Positions 7,714 to 16,536 are shown, counted from the first letter of the stretch. The stretch: DNA of 64,000 nucleotides from DATKRB01 sp036501425 (GCA_036501425.1 DASYAI010000032.1:1-64000); one strand, 5' to 3'. A program made the numbers and translations. Notes: generated by a model from the letters alone, not told the origin.

Positions 7714-8349
7714 GTGCGTTCCTATGACCAGTACTGCGCATTGGCCAGAGCACTCGACGTCGTGGGTGACCGCTGGACGCTGCTCATCGTCCGCGAGCTG
7801 CTCCTACGGCCCTGTCGCTACCGCGAGCTGCAGGACGGGCTTCCGGGCGTGGCCACCAACCTCCTGGCCGAGCGCTTGCGCCACCTCGAGGAGAGTGGCG
7901 TGCTGGCCCGCGACGAGCAGGGCCGCTACGGGTTGACGGCCTGGGGAAGAGGGCTCGCCACCCCCGTACGCGAGCTCGTTCGTTGGGCCGCTCCGCTCAT
8001 GACGGAGAAGCAGAGTGGCGATTCCTTTCGGAGCCGCTGGCTGGAGATTCCGTTGGACCTCATGTTCGGAGGCTTCGATCCGCACCGACCTGACCTCGAG
8101 GTCGAGGTCCGAGCCGAGGGTGAGGAAGCGGTGACCCTCGTGTCGAGAAGCGGTGAGGTTCATTCCCATTCAGGGTCGGCGAACTCGCCAGATGTGGTGG
8201 TGTCCGGCCCAGCAGACACGATCATCGGTCTCATGGCCGGCCGTCTCGACAAAGACGGCGCTGTTAAGGAGGGTGCGAGCATCCTCGGAGATTTCGGCCA
8301 GGTTGTTCGACTTCGTCAGCCCGACTGGCTCAGTGAACCGTCCTCGTAA
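7714..8349 (+). CDS. HxlR-type winged-helix regulator with C-terminal SCP2-like domain
   Basis: 211 residues from GTG 7714. Residues 5-90 form an HxlR winged helix (ALDVVGDRWTLLIVRELL, then ERLRHLEESGVLARDE). Residues about 115-205 resemble the sterol-carrier/SCP2-like domain often attached to actinobacterial HxlR proteins (PDVVVSGPADTIIGLMAGRLD). There is no Shine-Dalgarno sequence, but TAGCAT lies 6 bases before the GTG, which fits a leaderless transcript. It is divergent from the exporter operon and probably represses it, perhaps releasing DNA when a hydrophobic ligand fills the C-terminal domain (inference). Confidence 0.85.
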   Translation: MRSYDQYCALARALDVVGDRWTLLIVRELLLRPCRYRELQDGLPGVATNLLAERLRHLEESGVLARDEQGRYGLTAWGRGLATPVRELVRWAAPLMTEKQSGDSFRSRWLEIPLDLMFGGFDPHRPDLEVEVRAEGEEAVTLVSRSGEVHSHSGSANSPDVVVSGPADTIIGLMAGRLDKDGAVKEGASILGDFGQVVRLRQPDWLSEPSS

Positions 8350-8376
8350 TCCTGGCCGCGGACCTATCGGCCGGGG

Positions 8377-8590
8377 TCACGGGCTCGAAGTGGGATGTTC
8401 TGACGTGGCCGACTGAGCCCGCTTGCCTTGGCCGAGGAAGCGTTCGCCGTCGGTGTAGTCCACTAGGACGGGGTTGTAGTTGATCAGGGTCTCCGAACCG
8501 ATCACCCCGACCGTGCCGGTGGGAATGAAGCTGCTCCGACCGTCTGCTCGGGAAGCTGCGTCGGCTCCCTTGGCTGAGAGCCAACTCCAC
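8377..8590 (-). pseudogene. 3' remnant of an unidentified gene
   Basis: The minus-strand frame ending at 8377 carries protein-like sequence without a start: GTVGVIGSETLINYNPVLV, then DYTDGERFLGQG. It lies just downstream of the TetR gene, with no ribosome-binding site or start before it. I do not recognise the family. It may be the C-terminal stump of a gene truncated when the TetR-VOC block was placed here, or a chance frame. Confidence 0.3.
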
Positions 8591-8602
8591 GGGCGCCGTA
8601 TA

Positions 8603-9253
8603 TCACGACTCGGTGAGGAGCCGGAGGGCGCTGTCGGCAAACCAGGCACCGTAGCGTTGCGCGGTCCAACCGCGGTCGGCGGTGAGCCGCTCGAAGAGCG
8701 CCGGGTCCATGAGGAGCCAGACGATGTCGATTGCTTGGGCGCGGTCGGTCCGGAGCTCGGACCGTGCGGCGATGCCGTCGACGATCCACGCAGCCGTCGT
8801 GGTTCGCTGCGCCTTGAGCTGCGCGGCGAGCGGTGCGAGCCGCTGGTCGGCCCGTGCCGCCTCGAAGGCGGCGAGCACGAGTGCGTCTGCCCGTTGGGCG
8901 GAGGCGACCAGCACATCGGCGACGCCGGCCAGGAACTGCTCGGCGGCGCTCGTCTCCTGGCTCTGGGTGGCCCAGGGCCGTTGGAGGATCGGGATGGGCT
9001 CGTCGTCCCCGGCGATGGCGACGTCGATGGCCCCTTTGAGGAGGGCTGCTTTGGTCGAGAAGGCGAGCTCGACGGTCGGGACCGAGACGCCGGCTGCGGC
9101 GGCGATGGCGCTCATGGTGGTGCCGGCGTAACCGAAGGACCGGAACTGTGTGCCGGCCGCCTCGAGGATCTGGCGGCGAGTCCGACGAGCCTGGTCCTGG
9201 CGCTTGGGAGAGCGATAGCGGCGAGCCCGCTGTGCACTTGCACCTCCAGCCAT
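8603..9253 (-). CDS. TetR/AcrR-family regulator
   Basis: 216 residues if started at ATG 9253; an earlier ATG at 9322 would add 23 residues and run through the promoter of the next gene. The N-terminal HTH is typical: RRTRRQILEAAGTQFRSFGY, then GTTMSAIAAAAGVSVPTVELAF. The C-terminal ligand domain is helical and undiagnostic. A perfect GATAG-N-CTATC dyad lies 5 bp upstream of the start, suggesting autoregulation and control of the divergent VOC genes at 9343. Confidence 0.85.
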   Translation of the reverse strand: MAGGASAQRARRYRSPKRQDQARRTRRQILEAAGTQFRSFGYAGTTMSAIAAAAGVSVPTVELAFSTKAALLKGAIDVAIAGDDEPIPILQRPWATQSQETSAAEQFLAGVADVLVASAQRADALVLAAFEAARADQRLAPLAAQLKAQRTTTAAWIVDGIAARSELRTDRAQAIDIVWLLMDPALFERLTADRGWTAQRYGAWFADSALRLLTES

Positions 9254-9257
9254 ATTG

Positions 9258-9268
9258 GATAGGCTATC
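9258..9268. promoter_or_regulatory. Dyad operator between TetR gene and VOC genes
   Basis: GATAG-G-CTATC is a perfect 5+1+5 palindrome. A wider imperfect dyad (TTGGAT at 9255-9260 against AATCCAA at about 9278-9284) surrounds it. It sits in the divergent promoter between TetR and the first VOC gene, where a TetR dimer would repress both. Confidence 0.45.
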
Positions 9269-9342
9269 TCCATAGTGAATCCAACGTGCGCCGCGTGTCT
9301 TAGCCGCTCCTTCGTGGGCCAACAGCAGGAAGGCTGAGCAGG

Positions 9343-9765
9343 ATGCGCAACGCAGCGGGCTCGGGAGTCCAAGTGCAGCTGTCGGTGCGACGGGGACGGG
9401 AAGCGATCTCCTTCTATCGTGACGCGTTCGGTGCGGTGGAGGTCTTCCGCTTCGAGGGCGACGGCGAGGTGGTGGCCCAACTGGCGGTCGGGGAGACCGT
9501 CTTCTGGGTAGAAGACGAGTCCCCGGAGCACGACAACTTCAGCCCCGAGACCCTGGGTGGGGCGACCGAGCGACTCCTTCTCGTCGTCGACGACCCAGAG
9601 GAGGTCTTCGAACGAGCCCTGACCCTCGGAGCGCGCCAGGTCCGTCCGATCGAAGAGGCTCACGGATGGCTGCTGGGCCGCGTGGCCGACCCCTTCGGCC
9701 ATCACTGGGAGATCGCACGGCCGCTCGGGAGTTGGCCGCCGAGCGACGAGGAGGTAGGTCTATGA
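9343..9765 (+). CDS. VOC-family (glyoxalase/PhnB-like) protein
   Basis: 140 residues with two beta-alpha-beta-beta-beta modules: VQVQLSVRRGREAISFYRDAF and, in the second half, RLLLVVDDPEEVFERALTLGA ending VADPFGHHWEIARPLG. The DPFGHHWEIA signature is typical of PhnB-like VOC proteins, which may bind a metal and act on small hydrophobic substrates or confer antibiotic binding. It overlaps the next VOC gene by ATGA, so the two are coupled. The substrate is unknown. Confidence 0.85.
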   Translation: MRNAAGSGVQVQLSVRRGREAISFYRDAFGAVEVFRFEGDGEVVAQLAVGETVFWVEDESPEHDNFSPETLGGATERLLLVVDDPEEVFERALTLGARQVRPIEEAHGWLLGRVADPFGHHWEIARPLGSWPPSDEEVGL

Positions 9766-10214
9766 GAGTCAACCGCTCGGTGCCGCCGGCAACCGTCGTG
9801 CCCGTCCTCATCTATCCCGACGTGCGTGCCGCAGTGGCGTTCCTGACGGCCGCCTTTGGCTTCGTCGAACGCACTCGGATCGGCGAGAGCCATCGCGCTC
9901 AGCTGTCCGTCGGCGACGACGGCGCCGTGATCCTCGCGGACTCCGGCGGCGAGCGCCGCCCGCCACAAGCTGGCGGGGTGACCGATCTCGTTCGGGTCCG
10001 GCTCGGCGATGTCGACGAGGCGTTCGCCCGCGCCCGCGATCATGGAGCCGTCGTGCTCGAGGCGCCCATCGACCGAGAGTACGGCGAGCGGGACTGCACC
10101 CTCGAAGACCTCGCCGGCCACCGCTGGCAGCTCGCGCAAACGGTCGCGGACGTGGCGCCGGAGGAGTTCGGCTGCACGACGGTCAGCCCGTGGCCCGGCT
10201 ACCAAGGCCGGTGA
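9762..10214 (+). CDS. VOC-family (glyoxalase/bleomycin-resistance-like) protein
   Basis: 150 residues starting at ATG 9762 inside the stop of the previous gene (CTATGA). Repeats of the VOC fold are visible: PVLIYPDVRAAVAFLTAAFGF, DLVRVRLGDVDEAFARARDH, and the closing signature CTLEDLAGHRWQLAQTV. It is paralogous to the preceding gene; the two products may form a heterodimer (inference from coupling). No catalytic assignment is possible. Confidence 0.85.
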   Translation: MRVNRSVPPATVVPVLIYPDVRAAVAFLTAAFGFVERTRIGESHRAQLSVGDDGAVILADSGGERRPPQAGGVTDLVRVRLGDVDEAFARARDHGAVVLEAPIDREYGERDCTLEDLAGHRWQLAQTVADVAPEEFGCTTVSPWPGYQGR

Positions 10215-10261
10215 GCCCAGCTGAGCAGTCGGAGGCCACCTCGTCGGAGGAGGGACATACG

Positions 10262-10663
10262 ATGCCGAAAGCAATCAAGGGAAACACCGGGCGAAAGCCG
10301 CCGGAGCCGTCGGCAAGCCACTCCGACATCGACGAGTGGACCCAGCGCCAGATGCCGCATCTTCAGCCCATCGTCAAGCTGTTGGACGAGTCGATCCGAT
10401 CGACGATCCCGAGGCTTCAGTACGCCGTCAAGTGGAAGAGGCCGTACTACGGGCTACCGGAACTCGGATGGATCATCGAGATGGCTGCTTACGACGTTTC
10501 GGTCAATATCGTCTTTCTCGGCGGCGCCGACTTCGAGTCCTCACCCCCGCTCGGAACGACCGACCGGACCCGCTACGTCAAGGTGACCAGCCTGGAGGAG
10601 GCGCGGCGCCCGGAGCTGTGCAAGTGGATCGAGCAAGCGGGTCGCACGCCAGGTTGGCAGTGA
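10262..10663 (+). CDS. DUF1801 (YdhG/YjhX-like) family protein
   Basis: 133 residues from ATG 10262, preceded by GGAGGAGGG. The core VKLLDESIRSTIP, YAVKWKRPYYGL and RYVKVTSLEEARRPEL match the DUF1801 fold, a small alpha/beta domain related to frataxin-like iron-binding proteins. The biological role is not established. It follows the VOC pair by 47 bp and may be part of the same transcript. A second DUF1801 gene lies at 45.3-45.7 kb. Confidence 0.8.
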   Translation: MPKAIKGNTGRKPPEPSASHSDIDEWTQRQMPHLQPIVKLLDESIRSTIPRLQYAVKWKRPYYGLPELGWIIEMAAYDVSVNIVFLGGADFESSPPLGTTDRTRYVKVTSLEEARRPELCKWIEQAGRTPGWQ

Positions 10664-10761
10664 AGGCGCCGCGCTAGGCGCCAGGTTGCCCCGGGGCGAA
10701 CGCCTGACGGTTGGAGGTCAGCGCTCCATTGGGCACCGTCACCGAACGCCGTAGTGAGTGG

Positions 10762-10912
10762 TCAGGTCGAGACGCGGTAGCGCAGGGGCACGACGCCGTT
10801 GCCGAATCGGTGCAGGTCGAGGAGCTCGAGGTCGGTGTGGACGCCCGCCGGAAGGGCCGGCTTGCCACCGCCGAGGGTCATGGGCCAGACGAAGAGCCGG
10901 CACTTCGCCAGG
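10762..10912 (-). pseudogene. DHFR-family reductase, C-terminal remnant
   Basis: The minus frame ending at 10762 encodes RLFVWPMTLGGGKPALPAGV and FGNGVVPLRYRV, the last strands of a RibD-C/DHFR-family protein of the same broad family as the gene at 2110. The upstream part of the gene is absent. About 50 residues survive, so it is a truncated relic. Confidence 0.65.
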
Positions 10913-11254
10913 TTCGACCCGGTTGAGCATGTACCCCCAGACCTCGCGCCTCCCACGCCCATATCCACCCTTGTTGGATAGCCCTGATCGCTTGCTGCAT
11001 GGGTGATCCATCTCGCATCCAAGTACGTACCGCCTAGAGTCGAAACCTTGGTGTCGCTGTCACCATCGGCGCCATCGCCCGGCTCTGGCCCGCCCTGCGA
11101 GCTGCTTGCCTGTCACCCGTCCAGGCCTTGCGGAGCATGGGAACCATGGGCAACCCGTGGGAACCGGCACAGCGAGTCATCAGTCTGCCCGACGGCCCGC
11201 CGGATCCTTGCCCCGCTCTCCGACGATCGCCATCGTCGCAAGGCATGTGAGACG
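10913..11254. other. Gap between two gene remnants
   Basis: About 340 bases between the DHFR relic and the MFS relic. Short open frames on both strands have no ribosome-binding sites or recognisable sequence. Probably non-functional DNA left by deletion. Confidence 0.4.
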
Positions 11255-11885
11255 TCACGACGCCGGATCCTTTTCGGCGGTCCGGGTGCGGAGTTCGACC
11301 GACAAACCGATCAGACCCGTCGCGCAGAGTCCGATTACTGCATAGGCGAAGACCAAAAGGCGCCGGACAGGCTGCTGAGTTCAGAGAGGACGCCGACGCC
11401 TACGGCAGGCAACGCGGTCGCTAAGTAGACGACGACGTAGTAGGTGGCCACGATGTCGCCTCTTCGGTCCGCTGGTGCGATCTGAGAAACGTCTGCCAAT
11501 GAGCCCATAAGGCGAGGCCCTGACCAATCCCAGCCAGTACTGACGCGACAAGCAGTAGTACAAGGCTCTTGTGGACTACAGCAAACATCAGCGCCGTCAC
11601 TCCGATGATCATGATCGAGAGTCCCGCGGTCTGCGTACGCAAGAATTCGAATCGCAGGGCCACCAGCTGGGCCACTGCCGACACCCCGAGCATGAGCGCC
11701 AGGACCGAGGAGGCGACGGCCAGGTTGTGGTGGCCCAGCACCACAACCACGAACGACGGGATCAGCGACAGGAAGAGGCCCGCCACCGCCCACGCCCCGA
11801 AGGCAGACACCCCCGCCACGATGAACGAGCGTCGGATGTCGGCGGGAACCGTGGGTCGACGCGGGTGCCAGGGACGGCGACCCGC
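11255..11885 (-). pseudogene. MFS transporter, C-terminal half with frameshifts
   Basis: Three successive reading frames give one continuous MFS C-terminal half. From about 11885: RRPTVPADIRRSFIVAGVSA and five hydrophobic segments to AGIGQGLAL (about 11505). Then, in a second frame, MGSLADVSQIAPADRRGDIV to ELSSLSG (about 11370). Then, in a third frame, LLVFAYAVIGLCATGLIGLS to the TGA at 11255. A stop closes the frame at about 11886 and the N-terminal half is missing. It has one truncation and at least two frameshifts. Confidence 0.75.
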
Positions 11886-12030
11886 CTAGAGGCGGCTCGC
11901 CAGTCCTGACGCCGACATCACAACGAGCGAGCCGGTGCGAAGCGTTCCTCGACGGAGGTAAAGGGCTCCGGCTGGGGACGCCCGGAATGTGGGTCTCCTT
12001 CAAGCGGTGGCCCCACCCGCCCGCACCGCC

Positions 12031-12064
12031 TCTGCCTCTGCCTCTGCCCACGGGTAGAGGCAGA
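12031..12064. repeat. Hexamer repeat and 9-bp hairpin before the ABC exporter
   Basis: Three tandem GCCTCT-type hexamers (12029-12047) are followed by a perfect 9-bp stem, TCTGCCTCT (12037-12045) with AGAGGCAGA (12056-12064), around a 10-base loop. It lies 50 bp upstream of the ABC gene. It could be a transcript hairpin or an operator; the trailing T content is too low for a confident terminator. Confidence 0.4.
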
Positions 12065-12116
12065 CTTCTATCTGGCGGTTGACGCATCGCGCGGCATGCG
12101 GGAGCAGCATCTTGGT

Positions 12117-13082
12117 ATGGCTGATGACGTGGTGGTGAGAGCCGAAGGGCTGGTCAAGGTGTACGGAGGTCGTCGGGTCGTCGACGGGCTGAGCCTTGAG
12201 GTCGCGACCGGTGAGATCGTGGGACTGATCGGCGCGAACGGGGCGGGCAAGACGACCGCCGTCGAATGTCTACAAGGGCTTTGCCGGCCTGATGCCGGCA
12301 GGATGTCGGTGTTCGGGCAGGATCCGCTGGCCGATGCCGACCGGTTGCGTGGCCTGGTGGGCAGTCAGCTGCAACGTGCTGGGCTTCCCGATCGGCTCCG
12401 CGTGGGGGAGGCGGTGGCGCTGTTCGGCGATCGGGACGGCTCGGACTTGCTGGAACGCTTCGGTCTGGTCGATCGGCGCCGCTCGCCGTTCGTGTCGCTG
12501 AGCGGCGGTGAGCGCCAGCGGTTGTTCTTGGTCTTGGCGTTGGTCAACCGGCCGCGGCTGGTGTTCCTCGATGAGCTCACCCAGGGCCTGGACCCCGCGG
12601 CCCGTGGCGGGGTGTGGCGGGCGGTCGATGAGCTGCGACGCGAGGGGACGACCGTGGTCTTGGTGACCCACGACCTGGGTGAGGCCGAGGCGTTGTGTGA
12701 CCGGGTGGTGGCGATACGGGCGGGCCGGGTCCTCGACGAAGGGACCCCGGCGGCACTGGTCGACCGCCACGGCTGCGGGGTGACGATCACCTTTACCGTG
12801 CCCGAGACGGTCCGGCCCGAGGAGTTGGCGTCGGTGGCGGGTGTGGACGGTGTGGCGGTCCAGGCTGGCAAGGCGACGGTGACCGGCTCTCGTGAAGCGA
12901 TCGCTCGCGTCGGGGCCCTGCTGGTGGTGTCCGGAACCATCCCGGTCGACCTTTCGGTGCGGATTCCCGATCTCGAGGACGCCCTGGTCGAGCTGCTCGA
13001 GGGTGACGCCATGCCACAACGCCTCAACGATGAGCCCCAGACTCGGGCCGGGGATTGCGAACTGATTGGAGCGATGCGATGA
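12117..13082 (+). CDS. ABC exporter ATP-binding subunit
   Basis: 321 residues from ATG 12117 (an ATG at 12096 is also in frame). The Walker A motif is GANGAGKTT, the signature is LSGGERQRLFL, Walker B is LVFLDELTQGLDP and the switch His is VLVTHDLGEAE. A C-terminal extension of about 100 residues follows, as in DrrA/NatA-type drug exporters. The stop overlaps the permease start (ATGCGATGA). With the permease, kinase and regulator that follow, it forms an exporter plus two-component unit, likely responding to membrane-active compounds. Confidence 0.92.
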   Translation: MADDVVVRAEGLVKVYGGRRVVDGLSLEVATGEIVGLIGANGAGKTTAVECLQGLCRPDAGRMSVFGQDPLADADRLRGLVGSQLQRAGLPDRLRVGEAVALFGDRDGSDLLERFGLVDRRRSPFVSLSGGERQRLFLVLALVNRPRLVFLDELTQGLDPAARGGVWRAVDELRREGTTVVLVTHDLGEAEALCDRVVAIRAGRVLDEGTPAALVDRHGCGVTITFTVPETVRPEELASVAGVDGVAVQAGKATVTGSREAIARVGALLVVSGTIPVDLSVRIPDLEDALVELLEGDAMPQRLNDEPQTRAGDCELIGAMR

Positions 13083-13825
13083 GCGCAACTATTCGTTTGG
13101 TGCGGACCGAGCTGCGGCTGATGGTGCGTGAACCGCTGACGTTGGTCTTCGTGTTCGCCTTCCCGGTGGTGACGATGCTGATCATCGGCGGCGCCTTCGG
13201 GACGACGCCGGCGGCGGCGTTCGACGGGGTGGATCCGTCGCAGTGGTATGTGGCGTCGTATCTGACTGTGGTGATCGCCGCCACCGGGCTGGTCATGATC
13301 CCGGTCCACCTCGCCTCGTACCGCGAGCGCGGTGTGCTGCGCCGTTTCGCCGTGGCCGGGTTCCCCCGCTGGTCGTTCGCTCTGTCCGAGGGGCTGGTCG
13401 GGCTAGTCGCCATCGCCGTCGGTTCGGTGGTGCTGCTGGCGGTGGCTGACCCGGTCTACGGTCTGCCCTCCGCCCATCATCTCGGCGCGGTCGTGGTCGG
13501 ATTCGTCCTGGGTTCGGTGGCGTTCGTCGCCCTCGGGGTGCTGCTGGGCAGCGTGCTGCCGTCGGCCCGTTCGGCCCAGGCGGTCGGGCTGTTGTTGTTC
13601 TTCCCGTCGTTCCTGCTCGGCGCGGGCGGGCCGCCCCCGCACGTGATGGGCGCGGTCCTGCGGGCGGTTGCCGGCTACCTGCCGTTGACTCGGGTGACCG
13701 ACGCGGTGCGCGACCCGTGGCTGGGAACCGGGTCGGCGACTACCTCGCTGGTGGTGGTCGCCGTCCTGGCCGGGGTCGCCGCCACCTTGGCGGCTCGCCG
13801 TTCGGCTCTGCGCGCCAGCCGCTAG
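13079..13825 (+). CDS. ABC-2-type exporter permease
   Basis: 248 residues from ATG 13079, overlapping the ATPase stop by 4 bp. About six hydrophobic segments are visible, with the ABC-2 features of an N-terminal cytoplasmic stretch (LVRTELRLMVREPLTLVF) and the segment YRERGVLRRFAVAG. It partners the preceding ATPase to export an unknown substrate, possibly a lipid or antibiotic. It is followed after 48 bp by the sensor kinase, a gene order typical of DesKR-linked exporters. Confidence 0.9.
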   Translation: MSATIRLVRTELRLMVREPLTLVFVFAFPVVTMLIIGGAFGTTPAAAFDGVDPSQWYVASYLTVVIAATGLVMIPVHLASYRERGVLRRFAVAGFPRWSFALSEGLVGLVAIAVGSVVLLAVADPVYGLPSAHHLGAVVVGFVLGSVAFVALGVLLGSVLPSARSAQAVGLLLFFPSFLLGAGGPPPHVMGAVLRAVAGYLPLTRVTDAVRDPWLGTGSATTSLVVVAVLAGVAATLAARRSALRASR

Positions 13826-13873
13826 GCCGGTGCTCGGCGATCGCCAAACTGCTGGGCTCGTAGGATCCCACCG

Positions 13874-14983
13874 GTGTTCACGACGCCCGTAGCGTTCCCG
13901 GGCCCGGCCTTGCTGGGCCGCCGGGCCGGCCGGATCTCCCTGGCTGCCTTCAGCGTGCTGGTGGCGGTCGGGCTCGGGACCCGCCTCGACGACGATCCGG
14001 CCCGTTTGGCGGTGGGTGCCGGGGTCGCGGTGGCGGCCGCCGTCCCGCTGTTCTGGTTCCGCCTCCGACCGGTGCTGGCCTGGGCGGCGCTGGCCACGGC
14101 CGGAGTGGTGATGCTGGGCAACGCGGACGCCCGGGCCATCGTGTGGTTCGCGCTGGTCGTGGTGGCCGCCTGGTGCGTGCTGGCCGGAGGAACCCGAGCC
14201 GGCGTCGTGTACCTGGTAGGGGCGGTCCTGCTCTTCGGCGCCGAGTGGCTGTGGGCGATTCGAGACCCGGGATGGGCACCGTGGACGGCCGGGGTGACCG
14301 TCTCGGTGCTGGCCGCCCTGCTCATCCGCCACGAGCTCGTGCTGGTCGAGCGACTCCGAGCGGCCCAGGCCGAGCTGGCCGAGCAGACCCGGATCGAAGA
14401 GCGGTCCCGGATCGCCCGGGAGCTGCACGACGTCATCGCCCACAGCCTGACCGTGTCGTTGCTCCACGTGACCAGCGCGAGACTCGCGGTCGAGCACGAC
14501 CCGACCGACGCCGGCCGGGCCCTGGCCGAGGCGGAGCGCCTGGGCCGCCAAGCCCTCACCGAGGTCCGGGTCACCATGGGACTGCTGCGCCTCGACGACC
14601 GGGGCGAGGTGGCTCCGCCGGTGCCCGGCGGCACCCGGGTCCCCGAGCTGGTCGAGCAGTTCCGCCGGGCCGGGGTGCCGGTCTCCCCGGCCATCGAAGG
14701 CGACCTGTCGACCCTTCCCGAGACCGTGGGGTCCACGTTGTACCGCATCATCCAGGAGGCCCTCACCAACGCCGCGAAGCACGCTCCCGGCGCACCCGTC
14801 ACCGTGGAGGTGGCCACCACGAACGGCCAAGTGGACGTGCGCGTGGACAGCGCCGGGCCTCCCCGTCAGGGCACCGGCATGGGTCTGACCAACATGGCCG
14901 AGCGAGCAGGGGCGCTCGGCGGCTCCTGCGCCGCCGGGCCGGGCGGCCGAGGCTGGCTCGTGACCGCACGCCTCCCCCGATGA
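13874..14983 (+). CDS. Sensor histidine kinase (DesK/HisKA_3 type)
   Basis: 369 residues from GTG 13874. Five to six N-terminal membrane helices (to about residue 150) are followed by a coiled coil, then the phospho-acceptor His185 in ARELHDVIAHSLTVS. The HATPase domain has EALTNAAKHA and the glycine-rich GTGMGLTNMAERAGALGG. TAGGAT lies 7 bases before the GTG with no Shine-Dalgarno, which suggests a leaderless message and a promoter of its own. Coupled by ATGA to the response regulator. Confidence 0.92.
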   Translation: MFTTPVAFPGPALLGRRAGRISLAAFSVLVAVGLGTRLDDDPARLAVGAGVAVAAAVPLFWFRLRPVLAWAALATAGVVMLGNADARAIVWFALVVVAAWCVLAGGTRAGVVYLVGAVLLFGAEWLWAIRDPGWAPWTAGVTVSVLAALLIRHELVLVERLRAAQAELAEQTRIEERSRIARELHDVIAHSLTVSLLHVTSARLAVEHDPTDAGRALAEAERLGRQALTEVRVTMGLLRLDDRGEVAPPVPGGTRVPELVEQFRRAGVPVSPAIEGDLSTLPETVGSTLYRIIQEALTNAAKHAPGAPVTVEVATTNGQVDVRVDSAGPPRQGTGMGLTNMAERAGALGGSCAAGPGGRGWLVTARLPR

Positions 14984-15657
14984 GCGGAGCGAGACCCGAA
15001 CCGATGATTCGGGTGCTCCTCGTCGATGACCAGGAGCTCGTGCGGGCCGGACTGCGCGGGATCCTGCGGGAGGGCTTCGGCTTCCAGATCGTCGGGGAGT
15101 GCGCCGACGGTGACGAAGCCCTCGCCGCGGTCGTCGATGCCCGCCCCGACATCGTGCTCATGGACGTCCGCATGCGCCGAGTCGGCGGTGTCGCCGCCAC
15201 CCGCCACCTCCACGACATTCGCCCCGACCTGCCGGTCCTGGCCCTCACCACCTTCGACGACGACGAAGCCCTGGCCGGGATGCTGCGAGCCGGTGCCGCC
15301 GGCTTCGTCCTCAAGGGCGTCCCGGCAGAGGAGCTTCACCGTGCCGTGCGGACCGTCGCCGCAGGCGACGCCTGGCTCGACCCCTCCGTCACCTCCCGAG
15401 TCCTCGCCGTCTACCGGAGCGCACCCAATCCCCGTGGCGCGAACCCGGAGCTCGACCAGCTCACCGAACGCGAGCGTCACGTCCTGAGCCTGATCGGCCA
15501 GGGACGAACCAACACCGAGATCGCCGAGCAGCTCTACATCGGCGAGGGGACCGTCAAGACCCACGTCAACCACGTCTTCACCAAGCTGGGCCTGCGTGAC
15601 CGGGCGGCCGCAGTGGTCTTCGCCTACGACAACGACCTGGTGCGGCCCGGTCACTGA
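14980..15657 (+). CDS. NarL/LuxR-family response regulator
   Basis: 225 residues from ATG 14980, which overlaps the kinase stop; ATG 15004 is an alternative. The receiver domain has the acidic pair in LLVDDQELV, phospho-acceptor Asp62 in IVLMDVRMRRVGG, and the conserved T and K in ALTTFDDD and FVLKGVP. The C-terminal LuxR HTH reads LTERERHVLSLIGQGRTNTE and GEGTVKTHVNHVFTKL. Expected to control the ABC-2 exporter upstream. Confidence 0.93.
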   Translation: MSGARPEPMIRVLLVDDQELVRAGLRGILREGFGFQIVGECADGDEALAAVVDARPDIVLMDVRMRRVGGVAATRHLHDIRPDLPVLALTTFDDDEALAGMLRAGAAGFVLKGVPAEELHRAVRTVAAGDAWLDPSVTSRVLAVYRSAPNPRGANPELDQLTERERHVLSLIGQGRTNTEIAEQLYIGEGTVKTHVNHVFTKLGLRDRAAAVVFAYDNDLVRPGH

Positions 15658-15708
15658 CGACGGCAATTGAGCTGGGACGACAGCGATCGGCTACCGGACC
15701 TCGAATGA

Positions 15709-16536
15709 TCACTCCCCGAGGTTCACGTCCAACGCCAACGTGAGGCAGCGGCAACCACCGCCGGCCTTCTGGAACTCGCCCACCGGACAAACCACGACGT
15801 CGAACCCCCTCGACTCGAGCTGACGTCCCACGCGTGGGGGACAGGCCGGCATGATCACGTGCGAACCGATCACGATCGAGTTGGCGCAGAAGGCGAGGGC
15901 TTCGTCCGGCTCGAGCACCAGGGGCTCGGGGACCAGGTTCTCGACCACCCGCGCTCCATAACGGTCCCATCCGGTCGGCGCGACGATGGCCTGGCGATTG
16001 TCGAGAGGGCAGAAGGTCAAGTCCAGGTGGTAGAGGCGCTCGTCGACCAGCTCGATCGAGCGGACGGCGGTGCCGGTCAACGCCGACAGGTACGGATGGC
16101 TGACGGCGTCCGAGCGCCAACGGTAGCCGGCAAGGAGCGCCTTCCCGAAAGGCAGTGCGTCGCCGGCACCCTCTTGGCAGACGTCCTCGGGTAGGGGAGA
16201 GATGTCGAATCCGCGTGAGGAGAACCATGCGGTGTCGTACGGGCTCTCAACCTGGCGCTCCCGATGCCGGAACCGACTGGGGACGAACTGACGGCCGTTG
16301 ACTATCCCGGCGTTGGCCGTGAACACGAGGTCGGGCACGTCTCTGGCCGGCTCGAGGAGTTCGACCACCGCGCCGGCCTGCTCGAGAGAATCGCGCAGGC
16401 GTTCCCACTCTTCGAGCGCCCGGCCGGGATCGATGTTCACCTCGCGGTGCATCCACGGGTTGATCTCGTAGAGCACGCCGAAGAACTGCGGCGGGCACAT
16501 CAGGTAACGACGGCCCCAGTCGAGCTCCGGGCTCAT
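15709..16536 (-). CDS. Arginine dihydrolase-like amidinotransferase-fold enzyme (ArgZ/AgrE N-terminal module)
   Basis: 275 residues of the guanidine-modifying (pentein) fold. Active-site landmarks are Asn26 in YEINPWMH, Asn75 in LVFTANAGIV, Glu in QEGAGDALPFG, His in LYHLDLTFCPL and nucleophile Cys264 in GGGCRCLTL. The two Asn residues match those of cyanobacterial ArgZ/AgrE, which hydrolyses arginine fully to ornithine, CO2 and ammonia. Classical deiminases and DDAH have Asp in the FT.N context. The start ATG 16536 overlaps the stop of the ornithine cyclodeaminase-like gene (CGATGA). The gene is third in a putA-ocd-argZ operon. Alternatives are a dimethylarginine hydrolase or an arginine deiminase. 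Confidence 0.8.
   Translation of the reverse strand: MSPELDWGRRYLMCPPQFFGVLYEINPWMHREVNIDPGRALEEWERLRDSLEQAGAVVELLEPARDVPDLVFTANAGIVNGRQFVPSRFRHRERQVESPYDTAWFSSRGFDISPLPEDVCQEGAGDALPFGKALLAGYRWRSDAVSHPYLSALTGTAVRSIELVDERLYHLDLTFCPLDNRQAIVAPTGWDRYGARVVENLVPEPLVLEPDEALAFCANSIVIGSHVIMPACPPRVGRQLESRGFDVVVCPVGEFQKAGGGCRCLTLALDVNLGE

Noticed and set aside
11003..11428. A 141-codon plus-strand open frame
   Set aside because: It is antisense to the MFS relic and has no protein-like sequence or start signal.
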